Numbered from the stretch's first letter, positions 37,518 to 45,614 are shown. The stretch is DNA of 64,000 nt from Sphaerisporangium siamense (GCF_014205275.1 NZ_JACHND010000001.1:3100001-3164000); one strand, 5' to 3'. The notes: generated by a model not told the origin, from the sequence alone. Made by a program: numbers and translations.

Positions 37518-37659
37518 TTGATCAGGAACTGAGGTCCTGACCCGTGAGCAACATTAGAGCCATCAGAATCCAGTGGCATGCCATCTGTCCGCCCAAGCGG
37601 TTCGGATGCCGACGGCGCGACCATGGTCGCCGCGGCGTGCCGGCGAATGGCGGCGCAGC

Positions 37660-37947
37660 GTGAGCCGCACAGCGGGCAGACACCAGGAAGGTACGCCCTT
37701 CACCGAGGTTCGGCCCGTGCGGTGGGACGCGGGCAAGCGAGCCTTGGCCGCCCAGATGGATCGGCTTGAGCCGGGCTGGCATGTCATGTACGGACTGTGG
37801 AGTCGTCGGTTCTACGCCATCGCGACCTGCTGCCCGGTCGCGATGATCGTCGAGGCCCGCACGCCCGAGGAACTGCGCGAGCGGATGCGTGAGGGCGAGC
37901 TTGAGGCGATGACATCGGTGCGTGCGCCCATGACGAAGGTGGCATGA
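37660..37947 (+). CDS. Small hypothetical protein
   Basis: This is a 95-residue protein with a basic N-terminus and a compact C-terminal part containing MDRLEPGWHVMYGLWSRRFY, a CCPVAMI strand and RTPEELRERM. It looks like a small alpha/beta domain. Similar short proteins accompany XRE regulators in Streptosporangiales-type genomes, but I cannot name a family. The start is uncertain: GTG 37660 is used here. Its stop overlaps the next start (ATGA), so the two genes are coupled. Confidence 0.6.
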   Translation: MSRTAGRHQEGTPFTEVRPVRWDAGKRALAAQMDRLEPGWHVMYGLWSRRFYAIATCCPVAMIVEARTPEELRERMREGELEAMTSVRAPMTKVA

Positions 37948-38465
37948 GATCCTTCGGGCAGTACGCCGGTCGTGGCAGGCATGTCCACCCCAGTGCCAGC
38001 GGGTCGGACTTATCCGGGATATCCGCTGAGTGCCAGGTGCCTGACGCGTACGGGATGCGCGATCCGAGAGTCAGCGTCGGCGGATACATGCCCCGGCACG
38101 GCGGAACCGCAGAGGCTCATACGCGCGCGGTGGATCGCGGGTGGGAGGCGGCCCTTGCGGGGGAGTACCGGCTCGCCGCTCTCAACCGCGACTACCCGGC
38201 GTGGCGGATCGCCCGCGTACGACGCAGCGACGGCACCCACGGCGGCTGGTGGGCGTTCCGCCACGCCCCACTCACCCCTGCCGAGCGCACGGCCGGCCTG
38301 TACCCGTCCATCGCCCGCCGCAACGCCGTGGACTTGGTGATGGAACTCACCGCCCAGAACGACATCGCCGCCGAACTCGCCGCCCATCTCCACCCGGCCG
38401 AATCAGAGAGGAACCGTCAATGCTCGCGGTGCGGGAGTTCACCGTCGGCGATGTCACGGCGCTGA
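37944..38465 (+). CDS. Hypothetical protein
   Basis: This 173-residue protein is coupled to the preceding gene. Residues 50-155 look like a folded domain with WEAALAGEYRLAALNRDYPAW, WWAFRHAPLTPAERTAGLYPS and a C-terminal helix. The first 48 residues are low complexity, so an ATG at 38088 (MPRHGGTAEAHT) could be the real start. The last dozen codons run through the ribosome binding site and start of the next small gene. No family is recognised. Confidence 0.55.
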   Translation: MRSFGQYAGRGRHVHPSASGSDLSGISAECQVPDAYGMRDPRVSVGGYMPRHGGTAEAHTRAVDRGWEAALAGEYRLAALNRDYPAWRIARVRRSDGTHGGWWAFRHAPLTPAERTAGLYPSIARRNAVDLVMELTAQNDIAAELAAHLHPAESERNRQCSRCGSSPSAMSRR

Positions 38466-38569
38466 CCATTGTGGGGTTGTTCATCGTGGTGTGCCTGGTG
38501 CTGGCCGTGCTGGAGAACCGAGACGCCCCAGACACCCCTGAGGACGACCGTGACGGACTCGAATGGTAG
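38420..38569 (+). CDS. 49-residue single-pass membrane protein
   Basis: The short protein has one transmembrane helix (about residues 14-30, ALTIVGLFIVVCLVLAV) and a strongly acidic tail rich in Asp/Glu/Pro, so the C-terminus is likely cytoplasmic or a partner-binding tail. AGAGAGGAA precedes the ATG. It overlaps the end of the upstream gene by 46 bases in another frame. Together with the two preceding genes it forms a three-gene small-protein operon. Confidence 0.6.
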   Translation: MLAVREFTVGDVTALTIVGLFIVVCLVLAVLENRDAPDTPEDDRDGLEW

Positions 38570-38603
38570 CTGGAGTCTAGATAGGGCGTGGCACTGGCAG
38601 CCC

Positions 38604-39140
38604 TCAGATGAGACCGTTCTCCGTGGCCCAGGTGACGAACTGGCCTCGCGGAAACGGGAGCCGGTACTCACTGGACAAAAGGTCATCGGCGAGTTCGCTG
38701 ACAAGTGTGGGGGTGAGTAGGCCTTGTCTGATGGCGTCGCAGAGAAGAGCGAGGGTGGGGCGGTTCTTGATCTTGTGGGTCTCGGCCGCCTTGCGTGCGG
38801 CGCGGTCGTCCACGATGGCCACTGCACCCATGGTCGAGGCCAGGGCCAGGACTCCAGCCTCACCCCAGTTTCGATCCTTCTTGACGAGCAAGGCGGAGAA
38901 ACGCCCGAACGCCGCCAGCTCGTCGGTGCTGCACAGTTGGTACTTCTCGATCCAGGGCGCGGTCAGCACCGCCGCGACGCCGCTGTGCCGTACGGCACCG
39001 GTCTGTAACTCCTGGACGACCACGTCGGGTATCAATGCTCTGCGCGTGCCGACTACGGCCTTCAAGGGGCCCAGCCAGTTGTTGATCGCGAAATGACTGA
39101 GGGGGCCCGTGTCGAAGACGAGCACTTCTTCGGCGTTCAT
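38604..39140 (-). CDS. PIN-domain-like ribonuclease, candidate toxin of an XRE-ImmA pair
   Basis: This is a 178-residue protein with PIN-fold acidic residues: Asp10 in VFDTGPLSHF, Glu44 in VVQELQTG, Glu94 in WGEAGVLAL and Asp111/Asp112 in AIVDDRAAR. PIN proteins cut RNA and commonly act as toxins. It starts six bases after the stop of the XRE-ImmA gene and is surely in the same operon. Toxin status is inference. It converges with the small membrane protein gene. Confidence 0.8.
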   Translation of the reverse strand: MNAEEVLVFDTGPLSHFAINNWLGPLKAVVGTRRALIPDVVVQELQTGAVRHSGVAAVLTAPWIEKYQLCSTDELAAFGRFSALLVKKDRNWGEAGVLALASTMGAVAIVDDRAARKAAETHKIKNRPTLALLCDAIRQGLLTPTLVSELADDLLSSEYRLPFPRGQFVTWATENGLI

Positions 39141-39146
39141 CGGGGG

Positions 39147-40265
39147 TCAGGACACGAACTGCCAGATGGCGCTGTCCGGGAGGGGATCGACCACCGGGAG
39201 GTCCTCCTCGTTCCACGCGTCCATGAGAAGGTCCGTCGCGCGGGCGCCGGAAATCGTGGCATTGCGGTAGAGCCGCAGGATCGACGCGATATACGGCTTC
39301 GGGAGATAGGGCGAGGGGCTGATCTCTTCCCAGACCACCAGATTGAACTCGACGATGTCGGACTTGGTGGTACGGACACTGCGGACCTGGTGTGCTTCGG
39401 TGGCATCGACGAGGTTCAGTTCACGCAGGCGCCGCGCCAGAGTGGACATGTCAACCCGGAACACACTGCCGGCTTTGACGGCGGCCGTGCGCAGGTCGGA
39501 ATCACGCCGGAACCGAGTCCAGGCATGCGTGAGCCCTTGAGGAGGAAGAAGCAGGGCTCGAGCGAAGCGGTCGAGCCGTGATTCCCAGATGTCGTCACCC
39601 TCCTGCTCGGCGATGCGCCAGTCGACGGTATAGGCGTCCGCGAAGAGGTAGTGGCCCAGCTCATGGGCGGCGGCGAGGCGGCGCCGGCCGGCGTGAAGGC
39701 CTCCGTTCACGACGGCCACGCCTCCCTGTCCTAGCAAGATCGACGCCGCGTCGGCGGCATCGGCTCCCATGTCGAAACCGAACACGAGAAGGCCCGCCTT
39801 CGCCGCATGACCTGACACGTCCAGAAGGGGAGCGTTCTCCGTCAGCCCCAGCAACTTGCGTGCGTCGGCGGCGGACTTCTCGGCGGCCCGCCCCGACTCC
39901 GGACGCGCCAGATTCGGAGTGTCGAGTGCCAATCTCTCGTCGTGTGCCAAGGCGAACTCGACATGCCGGGCGAGCCGCTCTACCAGGCGGTCGATCGCCG
40001 GGCTCTTGGCTCCGGGTTCCTGAAGGTTGCGGTGCGACACGACCGAGGCGGGAGCCGGCGATACGAACCACTCGATTCGCTCATCGAGCGCCACGGCTAT
40101 GCGGGCCAGTTCCAATGCGGACACTCGGCGGGAACCGCTCTCGATCTTCGCAAGAGCCGAGCGTTCCAGTGAGACCGTCGCCGCGAGTTCGGCCTGGGTC
40201 ATCGCGGCCCGATGGCGTGCCTCGGCGATCCGTTCACCGAGCCGACCGGTCTCCTCGTCGCTCAC
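39147..40265 (-). CDS. XRE DNA-binding protein fused to an ImmA/IrrE metallopeptidase
   Basis: This 372-residue protein has an N-terminal helix-turn-helix (about residues 8-65, MTQAELAATVSLERSALAKIE) and a zinc-peptidase domain with HELGH (201-205). ImmA/IrrE proteins cleave repressors and release phage, mobile-element or stress genes. Xre-COG2856 fusions have been proposed as antitoxin-like partners of various toxins. Here the downstream partner is a PIN protein. The GTG at 40265 lies seven bases after a TAGAAT -10, so the mRNA is probably leaderless. Confidence 0.88.
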   Translation of the reverse strand: MSDEETGRLGERIAEARHRAAMTQAELAATVSLERSALAKIESGSRRVSALELARIAVALDERIEWFVSPAPASVVSHRNLQEPGAKSPAIDRLVERLARHVEFALAHDERLALDTPNLARPESGRAAEKSAADARKLLGLTENAPLLDVSGHAAKAGLLVFGFDMGADAADAASILLGQGGVAVVNGGLHAGRRRLAAAHELGHYLFADAYTVDWRIAEQEGDDIWESRLDRFARALLLPPQGLTHAWTRFRRDSDLRTAAVKAGSVFRVDMSTLARRLRELNLVDATEAHQVRSVRTTKSDIVEFNLVVWEEISPSPYLPKPYIASILRLYRNATISGARATDLLMDAWNEEDLPVVDPLPDSAIWQFVS

Positions 40266-40272
40266 GTGTGCG

Positions 40273-40301
40273 ATTCTAGAACACGCGGTGGGCCCCCTCA
40301 A
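40273..40301 (-). promoter_or_regulatory. Sigma-70-type promoter TTGAGG-N17-TAGAAT
   Basis: On the minus strand a near-consensus -35 and -10 with ideal spacing drive the XRE-ImmA/PIN operon. The GTG start is at the expected +1. Confidence 0.75.
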
Positions 40302-40346
40302 TGGCAATCAGGTAAACGCCATGGTCAGAGGGGGTCCGCCGGTAGA

Positions 40347-41783
40347 TCAGCCGAGGCGGGCGATGGACTTGTATTCCAGGTAGGACGTCAGGCCCTCGGG
40401 GCCGAGTTCGCGGCCTATGCCGCTCGCTTTGAAGCCGCCGAACGGGGTGGAGGGGTCCATGGTGTTCATCAGGTTGACGCCGTAGGTGCCGGTGCGGACG
40501 CGGCGGGCGATGTCCATGCCGTGGTCGGTGTCGGCGGTCCAGACGGAGCCGGACAGGCCGTAGTCGCTGTCGTTGGCGATGCGGACGGCGTCCTCCTCGT
40601 CGCGGTAGGGGATGACGGCCAGCACCGGGCCGAAGATCTCCTCGCGGGCGACGCGCATGTCGTTGGTGACCCCGGCGAAGACGGTGGGGGCGACGTACCA
40701 ACCCTTGTCGCGGGGGCGGTCGAGGCCGCCGACGACGGGCTTGGCGCCCTCCTCGATGCCGGACCTGATGTAGCCCTCGACGCGTTCCTGCTGCCGCTTG
40801 GCGACGAGCGGGCCGATGCCGGTGGCCGGGTCGGACGGGTCGCCCACCTGCTGGCCGGCCACCATGTCCGCGACGGCCTGCACGACCTCCTCGTAGCGGG
40901 AGGCGGACGCGAGGATGCGGGTCTGCGCCACGCACGCCTGGCCGTTGTTCATCAGGGAGGCGATGGACAGGAAGCCCATCGCGGCGGTCAGGTCGCAGTC
41001 GTCCAGGATGATCGCCGCCGACTTGCCGCCCAGTTCGAGGCTGCAGCGCTTGAGCTGCTCGCCGCAGATGGCCCCGATGCGGCGGCCCGCCGCCGTGGAG
41101 CCGGTGAAGGCGACCTTGTCGACGCCCGGGTGCGCCACCAGGTGCTCGCCGGCCTCCCGGCCCGCGGCGACGATGTTGACCACGCCCTCCGGGACGCCGG
41201 CCTCCCGGATCATCTCGGCGAGCGGGTAGGCGTCCAGCGGCGTCTCGGGCGCGGGTTTGATCACGATGGTGCATCCGGCGACGAGCGCGGGCGCGAGCTT
41301 GGTCATGATCACGAACTGGGGGACGTTCCACGGCACGATGGCGGCGACCACGCCGACCGGCTCGCGGCGCACGACGACCGGGCCGAAGACGCCGGGGCGC
41401 TCGTCCTCGACCGCGAACGTCCTGCCGAGCGCGCTGTAGTACTGGAGCATGCCGAGCGGCTGCGGGGCCTGGGCCAGTCGCGAGAACGTGATGGGGGAGC
41501 CCATCTCCCGGGTGATCAGCTCGGCCATCTCGGCCTGGCGCGCGGCGTACAGGTCGGCGAGCCTGCCGACCACCTCGGCGCGCTCGGCCATGGTCATCCG
41601 CGGCCAGGGGCCGTGGTCGAAGGCGCGGCGGGCGGCCTCGACGGCGCGGTCCATGTCGGCGGGGGTGCCGTCGGGGACCCGGCCGACGATCTCCTCGGTG
41701 TGGGGGGAGACGACGTCGATCGTCCCGGTGCCCGCGGGGGCCACCCAGTCGCCTCCGATGAAAAGACGGTCGTGCTGGAGCAT
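40347..41783 (-). CDS. Aldehyde dehydrogenase family protein
   Basis: This 478-residue NAD(P)-dependent enzyme oxidises an aldehyde to an acid. Catalytic residues are Asn154 (PWNVPQF), Glu250 (CSLELGGKS) and Cys284 (NNGQACVAQ). The ATG at 41783 has a GAAGGAGG site nine bases upstream. The protein resembles broad-specificity ALDH members of catabolic pathways; the substrate is not predictable. It stands alone between the XRE-ImmA promoter and the insertion element. Confidence 0.94.
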   Translation of the reverse strand: MLQHDRLFIGGDWVAPAGTGTIDVVSPHTEEIVGRVPDGTPADMDRAVEAARRAFDHGPWPRMTMAERAEVVGRLADLYAARQAEMAELITREMGSPITFSRLAQAPQPLGMLQYYSALGRTFAVEDERPGVFGPVVVRREPVGVVAAIVPWNVPQFVIMTKLAPALVAGCTIVIKPAPETPLDAYPLAEMIREAGVPEGVVNIVAAGREAGEHLVAHPGVDKVAFTGSTAAGRRIGAICGEQLKRCSLELGGKSAAIILDDCDLTAAMGFLSIASLMNNGQACVAQTRILASASRYEEVVQAVADMVAGQQVGDPSDPATGIGPLVAKRQQERVEGYIRSGIEEGAKPVVGGLDRPRDKGWYVAPTVFAGVTNDMRVAREEIFGPVLAVIPYRDEEDAVRIANDSDYGLSGSVWTADTDHGMDIARRVRTGTYGVNLMNTMDPSTPFGGFKASGIGRELGPEGLTSYLEYKSIARLG

Positions 41784-42022
41784 TCGGGCGTGCCTCCTTC
41801 GGGCGGACGGCCGGGGATCGCGAATCCGGCGGCGCGACGGTGGGCCGCGACGCCCGGACCCTAGTGACCGAATCATGTTCTGGCCGCGTTGGCAAGGCGC
41901 GGGGCCGGGGCGGTGCGACGGCGGCGCGGGCGGCGCGATACGGTCGGGCCCGATTCCGGGGAAACCGAGCTCCTGCATCTTCCTAAAGTGGTAGATAGTT
42001 CGCCAATGGTGTGTAGGTTCTT
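41784..42022. other. Spacer upstream of the aldehyde dehydrogenase
   Basis: This should contain the dehydrogenase promoter on the minus strand. No gene is supported. The left limit of the insertion element lies near its end. Confidence 0.35.
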
Positions 42023-42129
42023 CCGATCGTGTGGCGCCCTGCAAGATCGGCTCCTAGAGTCTCGGGGTGTCCGGGAAGTGGGAGGGCCGATCGAACTCTT
42101 GGGCGCAGAGTGCGGTGCCCTGGGTACCG

Positions 42130-42448
42130 CGCGGCGTTCTCGGCGGTCGGATCGAGGAACGCCTGCAGGACCTCGGGGTCGTGAGGTCGTGGACGAGAAA
42201 GGGGCATGGCTATGGAGATGGAGGTCATGCCGGACCCCGTGCATTTCTTGGTCGACGTCGGCGCGCAGTACGGCGTCCATCGGTTGGACAAGGCCATCAA
42301 GGGCCGGTCCTCCGGCGTGCTGCGAGAGGAGTTCCCCCACCTGATGTCGCCGCCTCCACCGTTGTGGACCAAGTCCTTCTTCGTGGCCACGGTCGGCGGC
42401 GCACCCCTGGCCATCGTGAAGCGGCACGTCGAGCGGAAGGGCCGCTGA
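42130..42448 (+). pseudogene. tnpA: Decayed IS200-like TnpA (Y1 HUH transposase)
   Basis: The C-terminal 75-80 residues are intact in the frame from 42206: the MPDPVHFLVDV strand with the second half of the catalytic fold, GVHRLDKAIKGRSS, VLREEFPHL and LWTKSFFVATVGGAPL. The preceding piece RGVLGGRIEERLQDL lies in another frame (from 42130), and the N-terminal HUH part is missing. At least one frameshift plus a 5' loss have inactivated it. It abuts tnpB (TGAATG). Confidence 0.8.
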
Positions 42449-43642
42449 ATGCTGACTGGCCGCCGCTACCTGCTGGCGTTTACGCCCGAGCAGGAGGAGT
42501 TCAGCGAGAAGATCGGCGATGCCTGCCGCGCGGTGTGGAACACCGCGTTGGAGCAGCGGCGCGAGTACCGGCGGCGCGGAGTGTGGATCAACTACGTGGA
42601 GCAGGCCCGGCAGATGGCCGAGGCCAAAAGGGACTTTCCATGGCTGGCCGAAGCCCCTTCGCACACGCTTCAGCAGACGCTTCGCGATCTTGAGCGGGCG
42701 TGCGAAACGCACGGCACCTTCAAGGTCCGGTGGCGGTCCAAGCGCAAGAGCCCGCCGTCGTTCCGGTTTCCCGATCCCAAGCACATCTCCGTCGAGCGCG
42801 TCTCCCGCCGGTGGGGCCGGGTGCGGTTGCCCAAGCTGGGCTGGGTGCGATTCCGCTGGACGCGTCCGCTGGCGGGCGAACTGCGTAACGCCACCGTTCT
42901 CACGGACGGCGGGCGCTGGTTCATCTCGTTCTGCGTGGAGGATGGTCTGGTGGAGTCTGCGCCGAACGGCAAACCGGCCGTGGGCGTGGACCGTGGCGTG
43001 AGGATCGCCGTGGCCGCCTCCGACGGATGGACGCGTGATCGTGAGTTCGTCACCCCGGGCGAGGCGGCCCGATTGAAGCGGCTTCAGCGCAACCTCGACC
43101 GGCAGCGCAAGGGTTCCAATCGGCGCGCAGCCACCCGAAAGAAGATCGGGAAGTTGAACGCCCGCATCCGCTCTCGCCGTACCGACTTCACCGCCTGGAC
43201 CGCCAACCGGCTTACCCGCGACCACGGTGTGGTCGTGGTGGAGGACCTGAGGGTCCGTAACATGACCGCCAGCCCGAAGGGAAGCGTCGAAGCGCCAGGC
43301 AAGAATGTTCGGCAGAAGGCCGCCTTGAACCGGGCGATTCTGGCCAAGGGCTGGGGCGGCCTGCTGAGCACTTTGGAACACAAGGCTCGTTACAACGGCT
43401 CCCGCGTCGTGCGGATGCCCGCCGCCCACACCTCGCAGCGCTGTTCGGCGTGCGGGACGGTGGATGCGAAGTCCCGCGAAAGCCAAGCGGTCTTCGCCTG
43501 CACCTCCTGCGCCTATACCGCCAATGCCGATGTGAACGCGGCCAAGAACATTCTCGGGGCCGGGCTGGCCCTGACAGGGCACGGAGACCTCGGGGTTGCC
43601 CGGTCTGTGAAGTGCCAACCACCCAAGAGTGAGGCAGCGTGA
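42449..43642 (+). CDS. tnpB: RNA-guided endonuclease TnpB
   Basis: This is a 397-residue TnpB/Fanzor-type protein. The RuvC triad is complete: Asp181 (GVDRG), Glu265 (VVVEDL) and Asp361 (NADVNAAKNIL). A zinc finger with Cys332/Cys335 and Cys351/Cys354 lies between the last two. TnpB proteins use an RNA derived from the element's right end to cut the donor-joint DNA next to a target-adjacent motif and so keep the element in place. Nothing in the sequence suggests loss of activity. The guide scaffold should lie across the tnpB 3' end and 43,694. Confidence 0.92.
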   Translation: MLTGRRYLLAFTPEQEEFSEKIGDACRAVWNTALEQRREYRRRGVWINYVEQARQMAEAKRDFPWLAEAPSHTLQQTLRDLERACETHGTFKVRWRSKRKSPPSFRFPDPKHISVERVSRRWGRVRLPKLGWVRFRWTRPLAGELRNATVLTDGGRWFISFCVEDGLVESAPNGKPAVGVDRGVRIAVAASDGWTRDREFVTPGEAARLKRLQRNLDRQRKGSNRRAATRKKIGKLNARIRSRRTDFTAWTANRLTRDHGVVVVEDLRVRNMTASPKGSVEAPGKNVRQKAALNRAILAKGWGGLLSTLEHKARYNGSRVVRMPAAHTSQRCSACGTVDAKSRESQAVFACTSCAYTANADVNAAKNILGAGLALTGHGDLGVARSVKCQPPKSEAA

Positions 43643-44592
43643 ACGCGTCTCAGCCACGGGAGTCTCTCGCCTTCAGGTGTGGGGAGGAAGTCAAGCGTTC
43701 AGGCCGTGTGGCGGGGCTGGCGGCCGTCCTGCTCGCGCTTCTCTCGGTGCTCGCCGTGCCACGGGCCGAGGCCAAGCCCAACCCGCAGGCGCAACTCGAC
43801 AGGCTGACCAAGCAGGCCGCCGACCTCCAGAAGCGCTACCGGGGCGAGATCCAGAGCCTGGAGGACGCCCGCCGCGCCGTGCAGAAGGCCGGCGCCCGCG
43901 TCAAGAAGCTCCGCGCCGACCTCGCCGCCGCCGAGGACCGGGTCGCGCAGTTCTACGCCGGCTCGTACATGACCGGCAACATCGACGGCGCCCGGGTGAT
44001 CAGCTACAACGGTGACCCGGACACGATCCTCAGCCAGGTCGCGACCGTCACCTATATCGCCGAGGAGAAGAACCAGCGGCTGGCCTACATCGGCAGGCTG
44101 ATCGAGGAGCAGAAGGCCGCCAAGAAGCTCGCCGACCGCAAGGTCGCCGACCTCAGGGACGAGATCAAGGACCTCCAGGCCAAGCAGCGCCAGGTCGAGG
44201 AACTGCTGAAGAAGTTCGGCTTCCAGACCCCCGACGCCGGCAGCGGCCTCACCCCCCGCATGATCAGCGTGAGGAACGTGATCATGCAGAAGTTCCCCAT
44301 GCCGTTCAGCGTCGGCTGCCTGCGCGTGGGCGACCCGGGCGAGCACGGCAAGGGCCGCGCCTGCGACTTCATGATGAGCACGGGCGGTCGCATGCCCGAC
44401 GCCGCCTCCCAGGCCAGGGGCGACGCCCTGGCCCAGTGGTGCATCGAGAACGGCCGCCAGATCGGCATCATGTACATCATCTGGCGGCAGCGCTACTACG
44501 ACATCCGCACCGGCGCGGGCTGGCGCCAGATGTCCGACCGCGGCGGCATCACCGCCAACCACTACGACCACGTGCACGTGTCGGTCTTCTGA
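43639..44592 (+). CDS. Secreted coiled-coil protein with ARB-07466-like C-terminal domain; N-terminus rebuilt by the IS right end
   Basis: This 317-residue protein has three parts. The signal-like hydrophobic stretch GLAAVLLALLSVLAVPRAEA (about residues 25-44) directs export. A long coiled coil (about 48-200) follows, with a C-terminal domain (about 210-317, CDFMMSTGG and a final HYDHVHVSVF) resembling the ARB-07466 / D,D-carboxypeptidase-like fold of cell-wall hydrolases. Its GTG start overlaps the tnpB stop, so residues 1-18 are encoded by the insertion element. The native start was probably lost at the insertion, or lies at the in-frame GTG at 43708. The final 148 bases are duplicated downstream. 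Confidence 0.85.
   Translation: MNASQPRESLAFRCGEEVKRSGRVAGLAAVLLALLSVLAVPRAEAKPNPQAQLDRLTKQAADLQKRYRGEIQSLEDARRAVQKAGARVKKLRADLAAAEDRVAQFYAGSYMTGNIDGARVISYNGDPDTILSQVATVTYIAEEKNQRLAYIGRLIEEQKAAKKLADRKVADLRDEIKDLQAKQRQVEELLKKFGFQTPDAGSGLTPRMISVRNVIMQKFPMPFSVGCLRVGDPGEHGKGRACDFMMSTGGRMPDAASQARGDALAQWCIENGRQIGIMYIIWRQRYYDIRTGAGWRQMSDRGGITANHYDHVHVSVF
43643..43694 (+). ncRNA. Right end of the element and likely 3' part of the omegaRNA
   Basis: The sequence contains the imperfect hairpin GGAGTCTCTCGCCTTCAGG...GGGGAGG followed by AAGTCAA. This matches the conserved right-end layout of IS605 elements, where the omegaRNA scaffold ends and the guide begins. The guide would then be read from host DNA at 43,695 onward. 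This assignment is from family layout only. Confidence 0.5.
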
Positions 44593-44593
44593 C
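44446..44593 (+). repeat. 148-bp direct repeat, copy 1 (3' end of the ARB-like gene)
   Basis: Identical base for base to 45746-45893, exactly 1,300 bp away. Homology starts in GAGAACGGCC and ends at the base after the TGA stop. Confidence 0.95.
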
Positions 44594-44830
44594 AAGCACG
44601 CACACCACGTCACCACGCGTGGCCGGCTGGCGGAAGCCGAGCGTGCCGGCTGACACGCCAGTGGCACTGATCCATACGGGAGTAGACCACAGCCTCCAGG
44701 GCGCCATATCGGCGAACGACCGGGCCAATCGAACGTTGGCGGCCGTTCATTCGCCGCAAGACTTTTTGCGTCGACGTGGTGTTGCGAGGGGCACCTGAAT
44801 CCACACAGAGCTCTTCGTCGCTTTCATCGT

Positions 44831-45073
44831 CTACCTGGTAGAGGCCACGGCCGAATCGCCAATACGGTCGGGCAGGTCCTTTCGGTAGTCCTCGAGCCGT
44901 GATACTTCGTCGGCCCCCTTTTTTTCTGATCCAGAAGACTTAAAACGGACGTCCCGCTGCTTCGTGCCGTGCGTGAACTGTTCAGAAGGCATGGGCTTAC
45001 GTGTGACCTGGGCCACAGATTGCTGGCCGACTTCGCTGGTGTCGTATGCGTGCTTTGCGGCCTGAGCTGGCAA
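44831..45073 (-). CDS. Doubtful 80-residue hydrophilic ORF
   Basis: A TTG-started frame encodes a charged, Lys/Asp/Ser-rich protein ending LEDYRKDLPDRIGDSAVAS. It has no ribosome binding site, and the upstream frame closes 50 bases earlier without an ATG. Third-position GC is lower than in host genes. It could be a gene fragment carried in with the low-GC insert. Confidence 0.25.
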   Translation of the reverse strand: MPAQAAKHAYDTSEVGQQSVAQVTRKPMPSEQFTHGTKQRDVRFKSSGSEKKGADEVSRLEDYRKDLPDRIGDSAVASTR

Positions 45074-45101
45074 TATGACAGATAGCGTCGGATGGATTAC
45101 T

Positions 45102-45122
45102 GCGACATAAACTATGTGTCGC
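45102..45122. promoter_or_regulatory. Inverted repeat GCGACA-N9-TGTCGC
   Basis: Six-base perfect arms flank TAAACTATG in the AT-rich spacer. It may be an operator for either flanking frame. Confidence 0.35.
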
Positions 45123-45272
45123 GCGCAAAGTCAAAACCTTTCTTTCGGGCATTGGATGAGGCATTCTTCTGAGTGTGCCGATCGCGGTCGCGGACTATTT
45201 GCAGATGATCTTCACTGCGAAACATTCCCGATCGCCCTATGGTAAATCCCTCGTCGAAAGGTGGAATTCTCA

Positions 45273-45614
45273 ATGTTCAAGCGCGTGGTTCTCGGTGCAA
45301 CCGGTGTCGTGGTCGCTGCTCTGGCGGTTACCGCCTCGCCTGCGGCCGCCGAGGTCGGTGGCCCGGCCCCTGCTCCGTCCAATGGGAACGTCTCCATCTT
45401 GTCCATCCCCCCCGGTTGCAGTGCGTGGATCGACCAGCCCGGCAATCACGGGCGGGGTCACCTGAACTGCGTCGGCAGCGGTCGAGATGTGCGGGTCACC
45501 GTTGCTTGCGGGAGCGGTGGCACGGTCAAGCGGAGCGCCGTCGGTTATGAATACGCCAAGGCGGAGTGTCCGGCCCCGCTCGGGGCCGTCGCTGTGAGCG
45601 GCGACTACGTCTGA
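45273..45614 (+). CDS. Small secreted cysteine-containing protein
   Basis: This is a 113-residue preprotein with a Sec signal peptide (MFKRVVLGATGVVVAALAV, cleavage near ASPAAA-EV). The mature part of about 88 residues has four cysteines (PPGCSAW, LNCVG, VACGS, AECPA), enough for two disulfides, and looks like a small beta-rich secreted domain. No family is recognised. An AAAGGTGG site precedes the ATG. It is the only convincing gene inside the segment bracketed by the 148-bp repeats. Confidence 0.75.
   Translation: MFKRVVLGATGVVVAALAVTASPAAAEVGGPAPAPSNGNVSILSIPPGCSAWIDQPGNHGRGHLNCVGSGRDVRVTVACGSGGTVKRSAVGYEYAKAECPAPLGAVAVSGDYV

Larger units (their letters stand above)
42023..43694 (+). mobile_element. 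IS200/IS605-type element with decayed tnpA and intact tnpB
   Basis: The element is defined by a tnpA relic (42130-42448), a full tnpB (42449-43642) and a right end with GGGGAGGAAG followed by TCAA (43691-43694), a usual right cleavage tetranucleotide in this family. The left end is uncertain; CCGATC...GATCGG (42023-42050) may be the left subterminal hairpin. No target duplication is expected for this single-strand, HUH-type transposition. With tnpA broken it should need TnpA supplied in trans. Confidence 0.75.
44594..45272. other. Low-GC insert region between the 148-bp repeats
   Basis: These 680 bases are visibly richer in A/T than the rest of the window. They contain a weak minus-strand frame (44831-45073), an inverted repeat (45102-45122) and the upstream region of the small secreted protein gene. 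No integrase, transposase or plasmid gene is visible. Confidence 0.5.
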
